64,000 nucleotides of DNA from Candidatus Thiodictyon syntrophicum. Lineage in GTDB: Bacteria; Pseudomonadota; Gammaproteobacteria; Chromatiales; Chromatiaceae. The notes under the pieces were generated by a model that was not told the DNA's origin, ran no database searches, and saw nothing but the letters and a program-made list of their open reading frames with translations. The stretch covers positions 4,675,501 to 4,739,500 of the forward strand of contig NZ_CP020370.1 in assembly GCF_002813775.1 (NCBI RefSeq), in the 5' to 3' direction. Shown here piece by piece: positions 8,551 through 17,258 of this stretch. Each line of letters starts with the position of its first letter. The stretch's first letter is position 1. Both the position numbers and the translations under genes were made by a program.

Positions 8551-9648
8551 ATGCACGACAACCCGGACCGACTCATCAGCCCCCTGGCCGCGGGGGACGA
8601 CGGCGCCATAGAGCGGGCGATCCGCCCGCGCCGGCTCCAGGACTATGTGGGCCAGCCGGCCGTCAGCGAGCAGATGGAGATCTTCATCGGCGCCGCCCGC
8701 GCCCGGCGCGAGGCCCTGGACCATGTGCTGATCTTCGGTCCCCCGGGACTGGGCAAGACGACCCTGGCCCACATCATCGCCCATGAGATGCAGGTCAACC
8801 TGCGCCAGACCTCGGGGCCGGTGCTGGAGAAGCCGGGGGATCTGGCGGCCCTGCTGACGAACCTGGAGCCGGGCGACGTGCTCTTCGTCGATGAGATTCA
8901 CCGCTTGAGCCCGGTGGTGGAGGAGGTGCTGTATCCGGCGCTGGAGGACTTCCAACTCGATATCATGATCGGCGAGGGCCCGGCGGCCCGCTCCATCAAG
9001 CTCGATCTGCCGCCCTTCACCCTGGTGGGCGCGACCACCCGGGCGGGACTCCTGACCTCGCCGTTGCGCGACCGCTTCGGCATCGTCCAACGGCTGGAGT
9101 ATTACTCGGCGTCGGACCTGGCCACCATCGTGCGGCGCTCCGCGGAGATCCTGGCGATCCCCACGGACCCGGAGGGGGCGGCGGAGATCGCGCGGCGCGC
9201 CCGCGGCACCCCGCGCATCGCCAACCGGTTGCTGCGGCGCGTGCGCGATTTTGCCCAGGTGCGGGCCGCCGGGCGCATCACGGTACCGGTGGCGGATCAG
9301 GCGCTGGCGATGCTCAAGGTGGATGCGCTGGGCTTCGACCACATGGACCGGCGGCTGCTGGCGGCGGTGATCCAGATGTTCGACGGCGGACCGGTGGGGG
9401 TGGAGAGCCTGGCGGCGGCGATCGGCGAGGAGCGAGGGACCATTGAGGACGTGCTGGAGCCCTATCTGATCCAACAGGGGTATCTGATGCGCACCCCCCG
9501 CGGACGCATGGCGACCCCGGCCGCCTATCTGCACCTGGGCCTGCGGGTCCCGGTACGGGTGCCGCCATCGGGCGCGGCGGGTCCCGGACCGGCCATCGGA
9601 GACCTCTTTGCGGGGGCAGGGACCGAGGGCCTCGGACCAACAATATAG
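8551..9648 (+). CDS. ruvB: Holliday junction branch migration ATPase RuvB
   Basis: A 365-residue AAA+ motor that drives branch migration with RuvA. It contains Walker A GPPGLGKT (63-70), Walker [11 protein letters not shown], sensor GATTRAGLL, the arginine-finger region TSPLRDRFG and a C-terminal winged helix ending [17 protein letters not shown]. The last 20 residues (after about 345) are an extra tail. Its start lies 14 bases after glcD, so they may share a transcript. ruvC and ruvA, which usually precede ruvB, are not in the window, but the following tol genes keep the ancestral ruvB-tol order. A short hairpin-like run (CTTAACACTAAGAATTAAG) lies 35 bases after the stop. Confidence 0.97.
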   Translation: MHDNPDRLISPLAAGDDGAIERAIRPRRLQDYVGQPAVSEQMEIFIGAARARREALDHVLIFGPPGLGKTTLAHIIAHEMQVNLRQTSGPVLEKPGDLAALLTNLEPGDVLFVDEIHRLSPVVEEVLYPALEDFQLDIMIGEGPAARSIKLDLPPFTLVGATTRAGLLTSPLRDRFGIVQRLEYYSASDLATIVRRSAEILAIPTDPEGAAEIARRARGTPRIANRLLRRVRDFAQVRAAGRITVPVADQALAMLKVDALGFDHMDRRLLAAVIQMFDGGPVGVESLAAAIGEERGTIEDVLEPYLIQQGYLMRTPRGRMATPAAYLHLGLRVPVRVPPSGAAGPGPAIGDLFAGAGTEGLGPTI

Positions 9649-9739
9649 AGCATTGAGACAGGACCGTAGATTCCGCGCCTCTTAACACTAAGAATTAAGT
9701 TAAGAGACAAGTGAGGACAACATCGAGGTTCCTAGTATC

Positions 9740-10108
9740 ATGGCCACGCTGCACACCACTAACACGCTGCGACCGACCAAGATCCCGCTCGGCAATCCCT
9801 GGGAGGCGTGGCGGCTGGGCTGGGTGGCGTCCGAACTCTGGATGACGTCCGCCTATACCATGATGAGCCGCACCAACTGGCTCGCCGGCGCCGACCCGAG
9901 CCAGCGGGCGGTCCAACAGGAATGGCAGCGCCTGTGGGGCGAGAAGGTCGCGGCCGGGCTGGAGGTCGCCATGGAGGTCCAGCGGGCGGGTTATGACCTG
10001 TGGCTGGGCCAGTTCAATCCCTGGCGCAGCGGCCGCCGGGTGCTGCGGCCCCTGCACCGGCGCACGCTCGCCAATGCCCGGCGGCTGGCGCGCCGGGACT
10101 TGGCCTGA
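9740..10108 (+). CDS. Small tryptophan-rich protein of unknown function
   Basis: A 122-residue protein, not recognised. It has six tryptophans, an amphipathic helical middle (EWQRLWGEKVAAGLEVAMEVQRAGYDLW) without a true membrane segment, and a strongly basic C-terminus (many Arg between 92 and 120). The overall pattern, with an amphipathic helix and an AM-rich stretch, is loosely reminiscent of phasin-like granule-surface proteins, but no signature supports that. A GAGG precedes the ATG. It lies between ruvB and tolQ. Confidence 0.6.
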   Translation: MATLHTTNTLRPTKIPLGNPWEAWRLGWVASELWMTSAYTMMSRTNWLAGADPSQRAVQQEWQRLWGEKVAAGLEVAMEVQRAGYDLWLGQFNPWRSGRRVLRPLHRRTLANARRLARRDLA

Positions 10109-10166
10109 GAACACCGCCAAACGCGACGCCCGCTGCCGCTCGGCGGCCCGGAGCTGCGCGCTGCCG

Positions 10167-10273
10167 TTAAGTCAAGCGCCTGGAGTCCAAGGATTGCGCC
10201 TTGGCGCGCTCCAAGACGCAATCCTTGGACTCCAGGCAGCGGCGGCGTCGTCTGCGAGTGCGCCTTGACTTAA
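10167..10273. repeat. Large palindromic element of the GGAGTCCAAGG family, copy 1 (complete)
   Basis: The inner arms CCTGGAGTCCAAGGATTGCG (from 10179) and its complement (10217-10236) flank a CTTGGCGCGCTCCAAG centre. Outer arms TTAAGTCAAGCGC and GCGCCTTGACTTAA close the element on both sides. A 100-base structure this symmetrical between ruvB's neighbour and tolQ is an interspersed repeat. Copies 2 and 3 are at 20620-20699 and 25974-26024. The remaining part of the gap (10274-10438) holds nothing clear. Confidence 0.88.
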
Positions 10274-10438
10274 TGACCCTGAGGTGCCCCCAGGGATCTT
10301 CTTCCGCCCATGATCCGCGGTTTGCGGTTAAGCTCCCCGCCCTAGCGACACCGGACTTCATGGCTCGCCGGTCCGCCCGCCCTGCCCCCGCCCCACGCCG
10401 GGGAGGCGATTGCCGCGCCCACTGCCCTGAGAGACCCG

Positions 10439-11113
10439 ATGAGTTCCGACCTTTCCCTCCTCAACCTGATCCTGCACGCAAGCTTCGTGGTCCAGTTGGT
10501 CCTGTTGGTCCTGGTGCTGGCCTCGATCACCTCCTGGACCCTGATCCTGGACCGCGGCCGGGTGCTTGGCAATGCGCGCAAGGCCGCCAATGCATTCGAG
10601 GAGCGCTTCTGGTCCGGCGGGGACCTGAGCGTCCTCTACAAGGACTTGAGCGCGGACGATCAGGGGAACTTCGGCCTGGCGGCCATCTTCCGCGCCGGCT
10701 TCAAGGATTATGTGCGCCTGCGCAAGATCGAGGGCAGCGACATGATGGCGGTGCTGCAAGGCGCCGAACGCTCGATGCGGGTGGCCCTGAGCCGGGAGAT
10801 GGACCGGCTGGATGCCAACCTGTCCTTCCTTGCCACGGTGGGCTCCACCAGCCCCTATGTGGGCCTGTTCGGTACCGTCTGGGGCATCATGCACGCCTTC
10901 CACGCCCTGGGTAATGTCGACCAGGCGACCCTGGCGCTGGTCGCCCCCGGGATCTCCGAGGCCCTGGTCGCCACCGCCATCGGACTCTTCGCCGCCATCC
11001 CGGCGGTCATCGCCTTCAACCGCTTCTCCAACCAGGTGGAGCGGCTCAACAACCGCTACGAGGAGTTCATGGAGGAATTCTCCACCCTGCTGCAGCGCCA
11101 GGGCCGCGGTTGA
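10439..11113 (+). CDS. tolQ: Tol-Pal proton channel subunit TolQ
   Basis: A 224-residue inner-membrane protein of the MotA/TolQ/ExbB family. It forms the proton channel with TolR and energises TolA during outer-membrane constriction. It has three membrane segments: about 10-33, then 128-155 (GSTSPYVGLFGTVWGIMHAF) and 163-185 (APGISEALVATAIGLFAAIPAV). The latter two contain the conserved channel threonines and G-L-F-G-T-V motif. First gene of tolQRAB-pal-cpoB; tolR follows 31 bases later. Length and topology are normal. Confidence 0.97.
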   Translation: MSSDLSLLNLILHASFVVQLVLLVLVLASITSWTLILDRGRVLGNARKAANAFEERFWSGGDLSVLYKDLSADDQGNFGLAAIFRAGFKDYVRLRKIEGSDMMAVLQGAERSMRVALSREMDRLDANLSFLATVGSTSPYVGLFGTVWGIMHAFHALGNVDQATLALVAPGISEALVATAIGLFAAIPAVIAFNRFSNQVERLNNRYEEFMEEFSTLLQRQGRG

Positions 11114-11144
11114 CGCGCCCACCCCGCCGAGACCCTGAAAGCCA

Positions 11145-11588
11145 ATGCTCAAGCGCTCGCGCCGCCACGGCCGCCGCCGCCCCATGTCCGACATCAACGT
11201 GGTGCCCTACATCGACGTGATGCTGGTGCTGCTGGTGATCTTCATGGTCACCGCGCCCCTGATCACCCAGGGCGTCAAGGTCAACCTGCCCCAGGCGCGG
11301 GCGGGCGGCATCCCCAGCCCCACCGTGGCCTCGGTGATCATCACGGTCGACCGCATGGGTGATTTCTATCTCGACGCCGGGCAGGACAAGCACCTGCCGG
11401 CGTCCGACAAGACGCTCTATGAGCGCATCCGCACCGTCCTTGCGTACAAGCCCGAGACGCCGGTGCTGGTGCGGGCGGACAACGAGGTGGACTACGGCCG
11501 GGTGGTGCGCGCCATGGTGGTGGCACAGGCGGCCGGGGCGCCCAACGTCGGCCTGATCACCGCCCCGCCGGCCCACCGTGAACCCTGA
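11145..11588 (+). CDS. tolR: Tol-Pal proton channel subunit TolR
   Basis: A 147-residue ExbD/TolR-family protein. After a basic cytosolic start (LKRSRRHGRRRPMSDINVVPYIDVML) comes one membrane helix (about 24-44), which carries the essential proton-carrying aspartate in YIDVMLVLLVIFMVT. The periplasmic domain reads VILRADNEV-like (PVLVRADNEVDYGRVVRAM), typical of TolR. It starts 31 bases after tolQ and ends 2 bases before tolA. Confidence 0.97.
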   Translation: MLKRSRRHGRRRPMSDINVVPYIDVMLVLLVIFMVTAPLITQGVKVNLPQARAGGIPSPTVASVIITVDRMGDFYLDAGQDKHLPASDKTLYERIRTVLAYKPETPVLVRADNEVDYGRVVRAMVVAQAAGAPNVGLITAPPAHREP

Positions 11589-11590
11589 CC

Positions 11591-12940
11591 ATGTGGCAGG
11601 TCCTGCGCGAAAACCGGCGCGCCCTTTACTGGTCACTGTTGCTGCACCTGCTGTTCGGGCTGCTGCTCTTCGTCAGCGTCCGCTTTCTGGCGGACCCCTC
11701 GCTTGGCGGTCAGACGCCCAAGCTGGTGCAGGCGACCCTCCTGGGCGACCGCGCCATGGAGGAAATGGTCTCTCGCTTCCGGGCGGAGCAGACCCGGCGC
11801 GCCGCTGACAAGCAGCCCCAGGAGGCCAAGGCCCCACCGCCGCCACCCGCCCCTGACGCGACCACCCTGGCCGCCGAGGCGGCGGCCGCGCAGGCCAAGC
11901 GCGAGGCGGACGAGGCGGCGCGTCAGGTAGCGGCGCAGGCGCAGCAGCGCGAGGCCCAGCGCAAGGCCGAGGCCCAGGCTCAAGCCGCGGCTCAAGCTCA
12001 AGCCGCGGCTCAAGCTCAGGCCGCGGCTCAAGCCCAGGCCGCGGCTCAAGCCCAGGCGCAGGCCGCGGCGCAGCGCGAGGCGCAGGCCGAGGCCCAACGC
12101 CAGGCCGAGGCCCAGGCGCGCCGCGAGACCGAGGCCCAGGCGCGCCGCGAGACCGAGACCCAGGCGCGCCGCGCGGCCGAACTCGCCGCCCGGCAGTATG
12201 CCGCCGAGGAGGCCCGCCGCCAGGCCGCGGCCGCCGAACGCCAGGCCCAGGCCCAGGCGCGCCAACAGGCCGCGGCCGAGGAACGCCAGGCCCAGGAGGC
12301 CGCGGCCATGGCCGCGCAGATACAACGTCAGGCCGAAGAGGCGGCGCGCCGGATGCACTCCGAGCGCGAGCGCATCCGCCAGGAGCAGGCGCGCCTGGAG
12401 GCCGAGGCGCAACGCCGACAACAGGCCGAGTTGGCCTTGCAGCGCCGAGCGGAGGCGCAGCGCCTGCGCCAGATCGAGTCCGAGGCCGAACGCATGGCCG
12501 TGGAGGAAGAACGCCGTTTGGCGCAAGAGGAGTCGCAACAGCGCATTGAGGAGGAGGCGCGCGCCTTGGAGCAGGAGGACCGCGAGCGCCTGACGATGGC
12601 GCAGGCCCAGCGCACCCGTGAGTCCGACGCCGCCTCGCAGTCATCCTCCGAGCAGATCGCCCGAGAGGTGGACCGCTACATCCCGGTGGTCAGAGACCGG
12701 GTCCGCCAGTTCTGGACCCACCCGCCCGGCCAGTCCGCCGACCGGCTGACCAAAGTCTCGCTGCGGGTGATGCCGGGGGGCGAGGTGATACCGAACTCGG
12801 TGCGGGTGGTGCGCAGCAGCGGCAATACGGCCTTCGATCAATCGGTGATCGCGGCCATCTACAATGCCTCCCCGATCCCGGTGCCGTCCGGCCCCGCCTT
12901 CGAGCAATTCCGGGAGTTCGATTTCGATTTTTCCCCCTGA
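11591..12940 (+). CDS. tolA: Tol-Pal envelope-spanning protein TolA
   Basis: A 449-residue protein that links TolQR in the inner membrane to TolB/Pal. Domain I is a single N-terminal anchor (about 14-33, SLLLHLLFGLLLFVSVRFL). Domain II (about 60-350) is a long charged helix made almost only of A, Q, E, R and K. It contains a run of about ten tandem AQAQAA-type units at roughly 130-160, encoded by near-identical 18-base repeats at 11973-12060. Domain III (about 355-449) is the globular C-terminus, with LTKVSLRVMPGGEVIPNSV and SSGNTAFDQSVIAAI, matching the TonB/TolA fold. The repeat tract is likely to vary in length between strains. It follows tolR by 2 bases. Confidence 0.96.
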   Translation: MWQVLRENRRALYWSLLLHLLFGLLLFVSVRFLADPSLGGQTPKLVQATLLGDRAMEEMVSRFRAEQTRRAADKQPQEAKAPPPPPAPDATTLAAEAAAAQAKREADEAARQVAAQAQQREAQRKAEAQAQAAAQAQAAAQAQAAAQAQAAAQAQAQAAAQREAQAEAQRQAEAQARRETEAQARRETETQARRAAELAARQYAAEEARRQAAAAERQAQAQARQQAAAEERQAQEAAAMAAQIQRQAEEAARRMHSERERIRQEQARLEAEAQRRQQAELALQRRAEAQRLRQIESEAERMAVEEERRLAQEESQQRIEEEARALEQEDRERLTMAQAQRTRESDAASQSSSEQIAREVDRYIPVVRDRVRQFWTHPPGQSADRLTKVSLRVMPGGEVIPNSVRVVRSSGNTAFDQSVIAAIYNASPIPVPSGPAFEQFREFDFDFSP

Positions 12941-12956
12941 TCCTGGAAAGAGCAGT

Positions 12957-13101
12957 CATCCACAGATGAACACAGATGAACACAGATTATTCATTGGCTT
13001 ACGCTTGGTCGGGGGCTCACCTTGCAGGTGACTGTGACAGTAGCGATAAGCGCATGACAATTCAAAGAACATCTGTGTCTATCTGTGTTCATCTGTGGAT
13101 T
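12957..13101. repeat. Inverted pair of ATCTGTG-word repeats between tolA and tolB
   Basis: The left arm (12957-12988) holds three CACAGATGAA-type words. The right arm (13071-13101) holds their complements (ATCTGTGTTCATCTGTGG). They are separated by about 80 bases of unique sequence. The whole tolA-tolB gap is 327 bases and carries no gene. The arms would form a hairpin in a read-through transcript. Confidence 0.8.
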
Positions 13102-13267
13102 TCAGGCTGACACAGCACGGCCCGAGTCCAGCGTGCCGCGGCGCCGATCCCGGGCCTTCCGAACCATCCTGTCTTGTTTCCGACCGCCTTTTGCGGCCGT
13201 TGATTCTGGCACAATAGACAACTATCGCGGCGCTCGCGCGCTGATCCGGCCCGGAGACCACAGCCCC

Positions 13268-14581
13268 ATGACCACCGGCAGATTACCCACCCTCATCGCC
13301 GCCCTCGTCGGCGCGGCGCTGGGCGTCCTGGGCCTCACCGCCCCCGCCCAGGCGCGGCTCACCATCGAGGTCACGGGCGGGGTCGCGGCCGCCCAGCCCA
13401 TCGCCGTGGTGCCCTTCGGGGTCGCCGCGGGGCTGATCACCAAGGACGATGTGGCCGCGGTCATCAGTGCGGACCTGGTACGCACGGGCAAGTTCCGCGC
13501 CCTGCCCACGCGTGACATGATGTCCATGCCCAGCACCGCGGCCGAGGTGGACCTGCGCGACTGGAGCCTGCTCAACATGAACAGCCTGGTGATCGGCCAG
13601 GTGGAACAGGAGGGCAGCGGCTACCGTGTGAGTTACACCCTCTTCGATGTCTTCGGGGGCAAAGAGATCGCCTCCGGGAATCTCAGTACCACCGCCGGCG
13701 GGCTGCGCCTCACCGCCCACCGCATCGCCGATCAGATCTTCGAGAAGCTCACCGGTCAACCCGGGGTCGCCGCCACGCGCATCGCCTACATCACCTCCAG
13801 CGGCCGCGGCAACAGCCAGACGGTCACGCTGCGGGTGGCCGACGCCGACGGCTCCAACCCCCAGACCATCGTCTCGTCCAATGACCCGCTCATGTCCCCC
13901 GCCTGGTCGCCCGACGGGCGGCGATTGGCCTACGTCTCCTTCGAGAACCGGCGCGCCGCCATCTACCTCCAGGACTTGGCAAGCGGCAGCCGCGACCTGG
14001 TCGCGAGCTACCCGGGCATCAACGGCTCACCGGCGTTCTCGCCCGACGGCCAGCGGCTCGCCCTGACCCTGTCCAAGGACGGCAACGCCAATATCTATAT
14101 ACTGAACCTGCAGACGCGCGAACTGACGCAGGTCACCGACCACTTCGCCATCGACACGGAGCCCGCCTGGTCCCCGGACGGCACTCAACTGATCTTCACC
14201 TCCGATCGCGGCGGCAGCCCCCAGATCTACCGCATGGCCGCGGCGGGCGGGCCCGCCGAGCGCATCAGCGCCGAGGGCGACTACAATGCCCGGGCCTCCT
14301 ATGCCCCGGACGGCAAGTCCGTCACCATGGTGAGTCGGGTCAATGACCAGTTCCGCATCGCCGTCCTGGACCTGGACCGCGGTTTGACCAAAGTTCTGAG
14401 CCAAGGCGACCTGGACGAGTCCCCAAGTTTCGCGCCGAACGGCAGCATGGTAATTTACGCGACGATTCAGGACGGACGCGGGGTGCTCGCGACCGCCGCG
14501 GTGGATGGCGGCGGGAGCCAGCGGCTCTCCCAGGACACGGGTGAGGTGCGCGAGCCCGCCTGGTCGCCGATGATGAAATGA
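13268..14581 (+). CDS. tolB: Tol-Pal periplasmic beta-propeller TolB
   Basis: A 437-residue periplasmic protein with a signal peptide (about 1-34, ending APAQA before RLTIEV). An N-terminal alpha/beta domain (to about 165) includes IAVVPFGV and the D-W-S/L region that in other TolB proteins gates TolA binding. A six-bladed propeller follows, with repeated D40-type blades such as PAWSPDGRRLAYVSF, PAFSPDGQRLALTLS and PAWSPDGTQLIFTSD. TolB shuttles between TolA and Pal. The frame is open 61 codons further upstream, but 13268 gives the proper signal peptide. The stop overlaps the pal start (ATGA at 14578-14581), indicating translational coupling. Confidence 0.97.
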   Translation: MTTGRLPTLIAALVGAALGVLGLTAPAQARLTIEVTGGVAAAQPIAVVPFGVAAGLITKDDVAAVISADLVRTGKFRALPTRDMMSMPSTAAEVDLRDWSLLNMNSLVIGQVEQEGSGYRVSYTLFDVFGGKEIASGNLSTTAGGLRLTAHRIADQIFEKLTGQPGVAATRIAYITSSGRGNSQTVTLRVADADGSNPQTIVSSNDPLMSPAWSPDGRRLAYVSFENRRAAIYLQDLASGSRDLVASYPGINGSPAFSPDGQRLALTLSKDGNANIYILNLQTRELTQVTDHFAIDTEPAWSPDGTQLIFTSDRGGSPQIYRMAAAGGPAERISAEGDYNARASYAPDGKSVTMVSRVNDQFRIAVLDLDRGLTKVLSQGDLDESPSFAPNGSMVIYATIQDGRGVLATAAVDGGGSQRLSQDTGEVREPAWSPMMK

Positions 14582-15171
14582 AGAGGCCCTCCGTGATATC
14601 GACCCCGATCCGATCCCGCGCCGCGCCGCGCCGCGACCTGTCCGCACTGCCCGGCGCCCCGCTGGTGCTGGCCTTGCTCCTGGCTGGCTGTGCGAGCACC
14701 CAGCCGCAACCCGAGCCCCAGACCCTCGGGGCCGGCCTGCCGCCGCCCCTGCCCCTGAACGCCGCCCCGAGCGTCGCCGACACGGCGCGAACCGAGCCCG
14801 CGCGTCCCACCTACCGCGGCCCCTGGGAGGACCCGGCCAACCCGCTCTACCGGCGCACCATCTACTTCGACTACGACAGCACCGAGATCAAACCCCAATT
14901 TCTAGACGTCATTCGCACCCACTCGACCTACCTGGGCACGACCAAGGGCCAGCGTGTCACCCTGGAAGGCAACACGGACGAGCGCGGCACCCGCGAATAC
15001 AACCTGGCCCTGGGCGACCGCCGCGCCGAATCGGTGCGGCAACTCATGGTGGCCGAGGGCGTCAGCGCGGACCAGATGGCCACCTTGAGCTACGGCGAGG
15101 AAAAGCCCGCCGACCCCGGCCACAGCGACGCCGCCTGGCGACTGAACCGGCGGGTCATCATCCACTACTGA
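14578..15171 (+). CDS. pal: Peptidoglycan-associated lipoprotein Pal
   Basis: A 197-residue outer-membrane lipoprotein. The signal sequence ends in LLLAGC (lipobox, cysteine near residue 38), with an unusually long, Arg-rich region before the hydrophobic core. A Pro-rich linker (about 45-85) leads to an OmpA-like domain: IYFDYDSTEIKP, then TLEGNTDERGTREYNLALG and ERRA-type DRRAESVRQLMVAEGV, the residues that bind diaminopimelate in peptidoglycan. It overlaps tolB by 4 bases. The initiation may be further downstream if the long basic leader is not real, but no other good start is seen. Confidence 0.96.
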   Translation: MKRPSVISTPIRSRAAPRRDLSALPGAPLVLALLLAGCASTQPQPEPQTLGAGLPPPLPLNAAPSVADTARTEPARPTYRGPWEDPANPLYRRTIYFDYDSTEIKPQFLDVIRTHSTYLGTTKGQRVTLEGNTDERGTREYNLALGDRRAESVRQLMVAEGVSADQMATLSYGEEKPADPGHSDAAWRLNRRVIIHY

Positions 15172-15291
15172 GGCAAGGGGCCGGACGAGGACCAAGACGC
15201 TCGTCCGCCCATGAACGCGGCCAAACCTGCATGATCGCCACCCGCAACGCCTTCCGCCCGCCGCGGGGGCCGCAGAGCGGGCACGAACCTC

Positions 15292-16215
15292 ATGACGACC
15301 TCAACCTCACACGCGAAACCCAGCATGAACCACGCCCACCCTGTCCCGCTCCTTCTCACCGCCCTGCTGGCGTCCACCCTGATCGGCGCCGCCGCCGCCG
15401 ATCCGCTCCTGGAGGACCGCGTGGCGCGCATCGAACGCATCATGGACAACCAAAGCGCCTCCGGTCTCACGCTTCAGATGCAGCAACTCCAGCAGGAGGT
15501 GCAGGAATTGCGCGGTCTGGCGGAGACCCAGAAATTCGAGATCCAGAAGCTCCAGCGGCAACTGCGCGACCAGTATCTCGACATCGACTCCCGCCTGGGC
15601 ACCGGCAAGGGCCTGGACACCCCGGCCGTCGGCACGCCCGCCGTCGGCCCCGCGGGCGCGGCACCACCCCCCCGACCCGGGGCCCTCGACCTGAGCGGCA
15701 AGGACCTCAAGCCGCCGGTCGGCAGCGAGACGGCGGCCCCGGTCACCGCCCCCAGCCCCTCCTCCCCCGGCGCCGTCGGCATCCCCTCCCTGCCGAGCCC
15801 GGAGACCACCGGCGGCAACGAGCGTGACGCCTACCGCGACGCCTTCGAGCTCCTCAAGCAGCGCAAGTACCCGGACGCCGCCGCCGCCTTCACTGACTTG
15901 ATGGCCCGCTTTCCGCAGGGCCAATACACCGATCAGGCCCGCTACTGGCTGGCCGAAACCTACTATGTCCAGCGCAACTACCCGGCGGCCCTGGCTGAGT
16001 TCGACCGCCTGGTCCAATTGAACCCCACCAGCGCCCGGATCCCCGAGGCCATGCTCAAGATCGCCAACATCCAGTCCGAGTTGGACGCCCGCGAGCAGGC
16101 GCGCGCCGCCTATCGACTGCTTATCGCCAAGTACCCGAACAGCACCGAGGCACGACTCGCCCAGACCCGCTTGCAGAAGCTTGGAGCGGAGCGCACCGGG
16201 ACGGAGCAAAAATAG
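15292..16215 (+). CDS. cpoB: Cell division coordinator CpoB (YbgF)
   Basis: A 307-residue periplasmic TPR protein that coordinates peptidoglycan synthesis with Tol-driven outer-membrane constriction. The signal peptide ends about residue 36 (LIGAAAA before DPLLEDRV). An N-terminal trimerising coiled coil (about 40-105) is rich in Q, L and E. A Pro/Gly-rich linker (about 108-178) is longer than in E. coli. Three TPR units follow (about 180-300), with YRDAFELLKQRKYPDAAAAF, ARYWLAETYYVQRNYPAAL and AMLKIANIQSEL. An alternative ATG at 15325 gives a tighter signal peptide; neither start has a clear ribosome site. It ends the tol operon; tRNA-Lys follows, as in E. coli. Confidence 0.93.
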   Translation: MTTSTSHAKPSMNHAHPVPLLLTALLASTLIGAAAADPLLEDRVARIERIMDNQSASGLTLQMQQLQQEVQELRGLAETQKFEIQKLQRQLRDQYLDIDSRLGTGKGLDTPAVGTPAVGPAGAAPPPRPGALDLSGKDLKPPVGSETAAPVTAPSPSSPGAVGIPSLPSPETTGGNERDAYRDAFELLKQRKYPDAAAAFTDLMARFPQGQYTDQARYWLAETYYVQRNYPAALAEFDRLVQLNPTSARIPEAMLKIANIQSELDAREQARAAYRLLIAKYPNSTEARLAQTRLQKLGAERTGTEQK

Positions 16216-16302
16216 TCCGGCGGCGCCCGGCCGGCAGTGCCGCAGCCAGGGCGGCGGCGGGGCGCAAGCGCCCGCCCCCGCGGGAGCGCCGCGACACCGG
16301 GC

Positions 16303-16331
16303 TTCAAAAGCAAGTCCAAGGCGTCTATACT
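16303..16331 (+). promoter_or_regulatory. Sigma-70-type promoter for tRNA-Lys
   Basis: TTCAAA (16303-16308) and TATACT (16326-16331) have a 17-base spacer and end 11 bases before the tRNA. This is the expected geometry for a tRNA promoter. Confidence 0.6.
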
Positions 16332-16342
16332 GAGCGGTCTTC

Positions 16343-16418
16343 GCGCCCTTAGCTCAGTCGGTAGAGCATCTGACTTTTAATCAGGTGGTCGCGCGTTCGA
16401 GTCGCGCAGGGCGCACCA
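16343..16418 (+). tRNA. tRNA-Lys (TTT)
   Basis: A 76-base cloverleaf. The acceptor GCGCCCT pairs with AGGGCGC. The anticodon arm TCTGA-CTTTTAA-TCAGG gives anticodon TTT. The T arm has GTTCGAGTC, and CCA is encoded at 16416-16418. It lies just after cpoB, as the E. coli lysT cluster does. Confidence 0.97.
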
Positions 16419-16427
16419 AAAAAAAAC

Positions 16428-16465
16428 AACGGCTTAGGCGCTTCGGCCCTAGGCCGTTTTCTTTT
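16428..16465 (+). terminator. Rho-independent terminator after tRNA-Lys
   Basis: The 11-base stem AACGGCTTAGG/CCTAGGCCGTT (one G-T pair) is followed by TTCTTTT. An A-run just before the stem could make it work from the other strand too. Confidence 0.88.
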
Positions 16466-16644
16466 GAGTCCCGTTAAAATCACCACGTCGGGGCAGGTTT
16501 CCGCCGACCTTGAGCCCATCGGCCGGAGCCATGAGACTGGCCCTCACGGGTGCCGCTGCCACCCGCCCGGGGCGCCGACGATCCGCCGGCCGGGTCGCGG
16601 ACACAGTGGCCAGGCGGGGAGACGGACGCGGGCTTGGGGCTGGA

Positions 16645-16869
16645 TCAACTCTCGGACAGTTCCAAGCGCCGCTCGATGCGCTCAACGCGCCGCCGCAGTC
16701 CGTCCAAGTCGGACTTGCCCGAGTAAACCGCCGTCGTCAGGGCGCCGACTTGCTGTCCGAGCGTGGCAAGGTGCAGTTCAATACTCGTGAGTCGTTCGCC
16801 GTGGTCGGCCTGAGTCGCGCGGATCGCGCGCAGATGCTCAAGGACCAGGCTTTCAATGTCTGCCGTCAT
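16645..16869 (-). CDS. Small coiled-coil protein
   Basis: A 74-residue hydrophilic protein starting MTADIESLVLEHLRAIRA and continuing in heptad-like register (ERLTSIELHLATLGQQVGAL, then LDGLRRRVERIERRLEL). Proteins of this make-up are frequent in Chromatiaceae beside small mobile or toxin-antitoxin genes, but no partner is seen here. The ATG has GAGGA 7 bases upstream. The 389 bases from 16870 to the next gene contain no other gene that I can support, although the stretch around 17025-17040 is relatively AT-rich and may hold a promoter. Confidence 0.65.
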   Translation of the reverse strand: MTADIESLVLEHLRAIRATQADHGERLTSIELHLATLGQQVGALTTAVYSGKSDLDGLRRRVERIERRLELSES

Positions 16870-17258
16870 CGTGGTGTCCTCTTGTGTTACACCAGCTTTG
16901 CCACCTTGAGCAATACGCCGATGATGATGCGTGTCTGCAATATCCCTGCACCAATAACCCAGCGCCTTAGCTCGCCTTTACTGCTTCATCAGTGACCCCT
17001 GAGTCACCACGCGGGGGCGAATCAGGCGGTATTATAGCGTAAAGGATAGCACGGGTCCGCGGGCTAAGGCGTTGTTGTAGCGTAGGGAAAAGCATACAGG
17101 AGGAACCGGGAGCAGGACTACTCGGTTTCGATCGCACCCGACCAAAGCCCGCCAAGCGCACCACACCCAGGACCCCGCATCGGCTTACAATCTGCGCCAC
17201 CCGCTCACGGCCGCCCCGCGGCAACAGGCGCCGCCGACACCTTCGACACAGGGCTCAC

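Noticed and set aside
11973-12060. CRISPR-like tandem repeats
   Set aside because: The 18-base units are in frame within tolA and encode the AQAQAA helix; there are no spacers.
16428-16465. An attachment site at the tRNA-Lys 3' end
   Set aside because: No integrase gene or repeated tRNA 3' end was seen downstream. The sequence is explained by a terminator.
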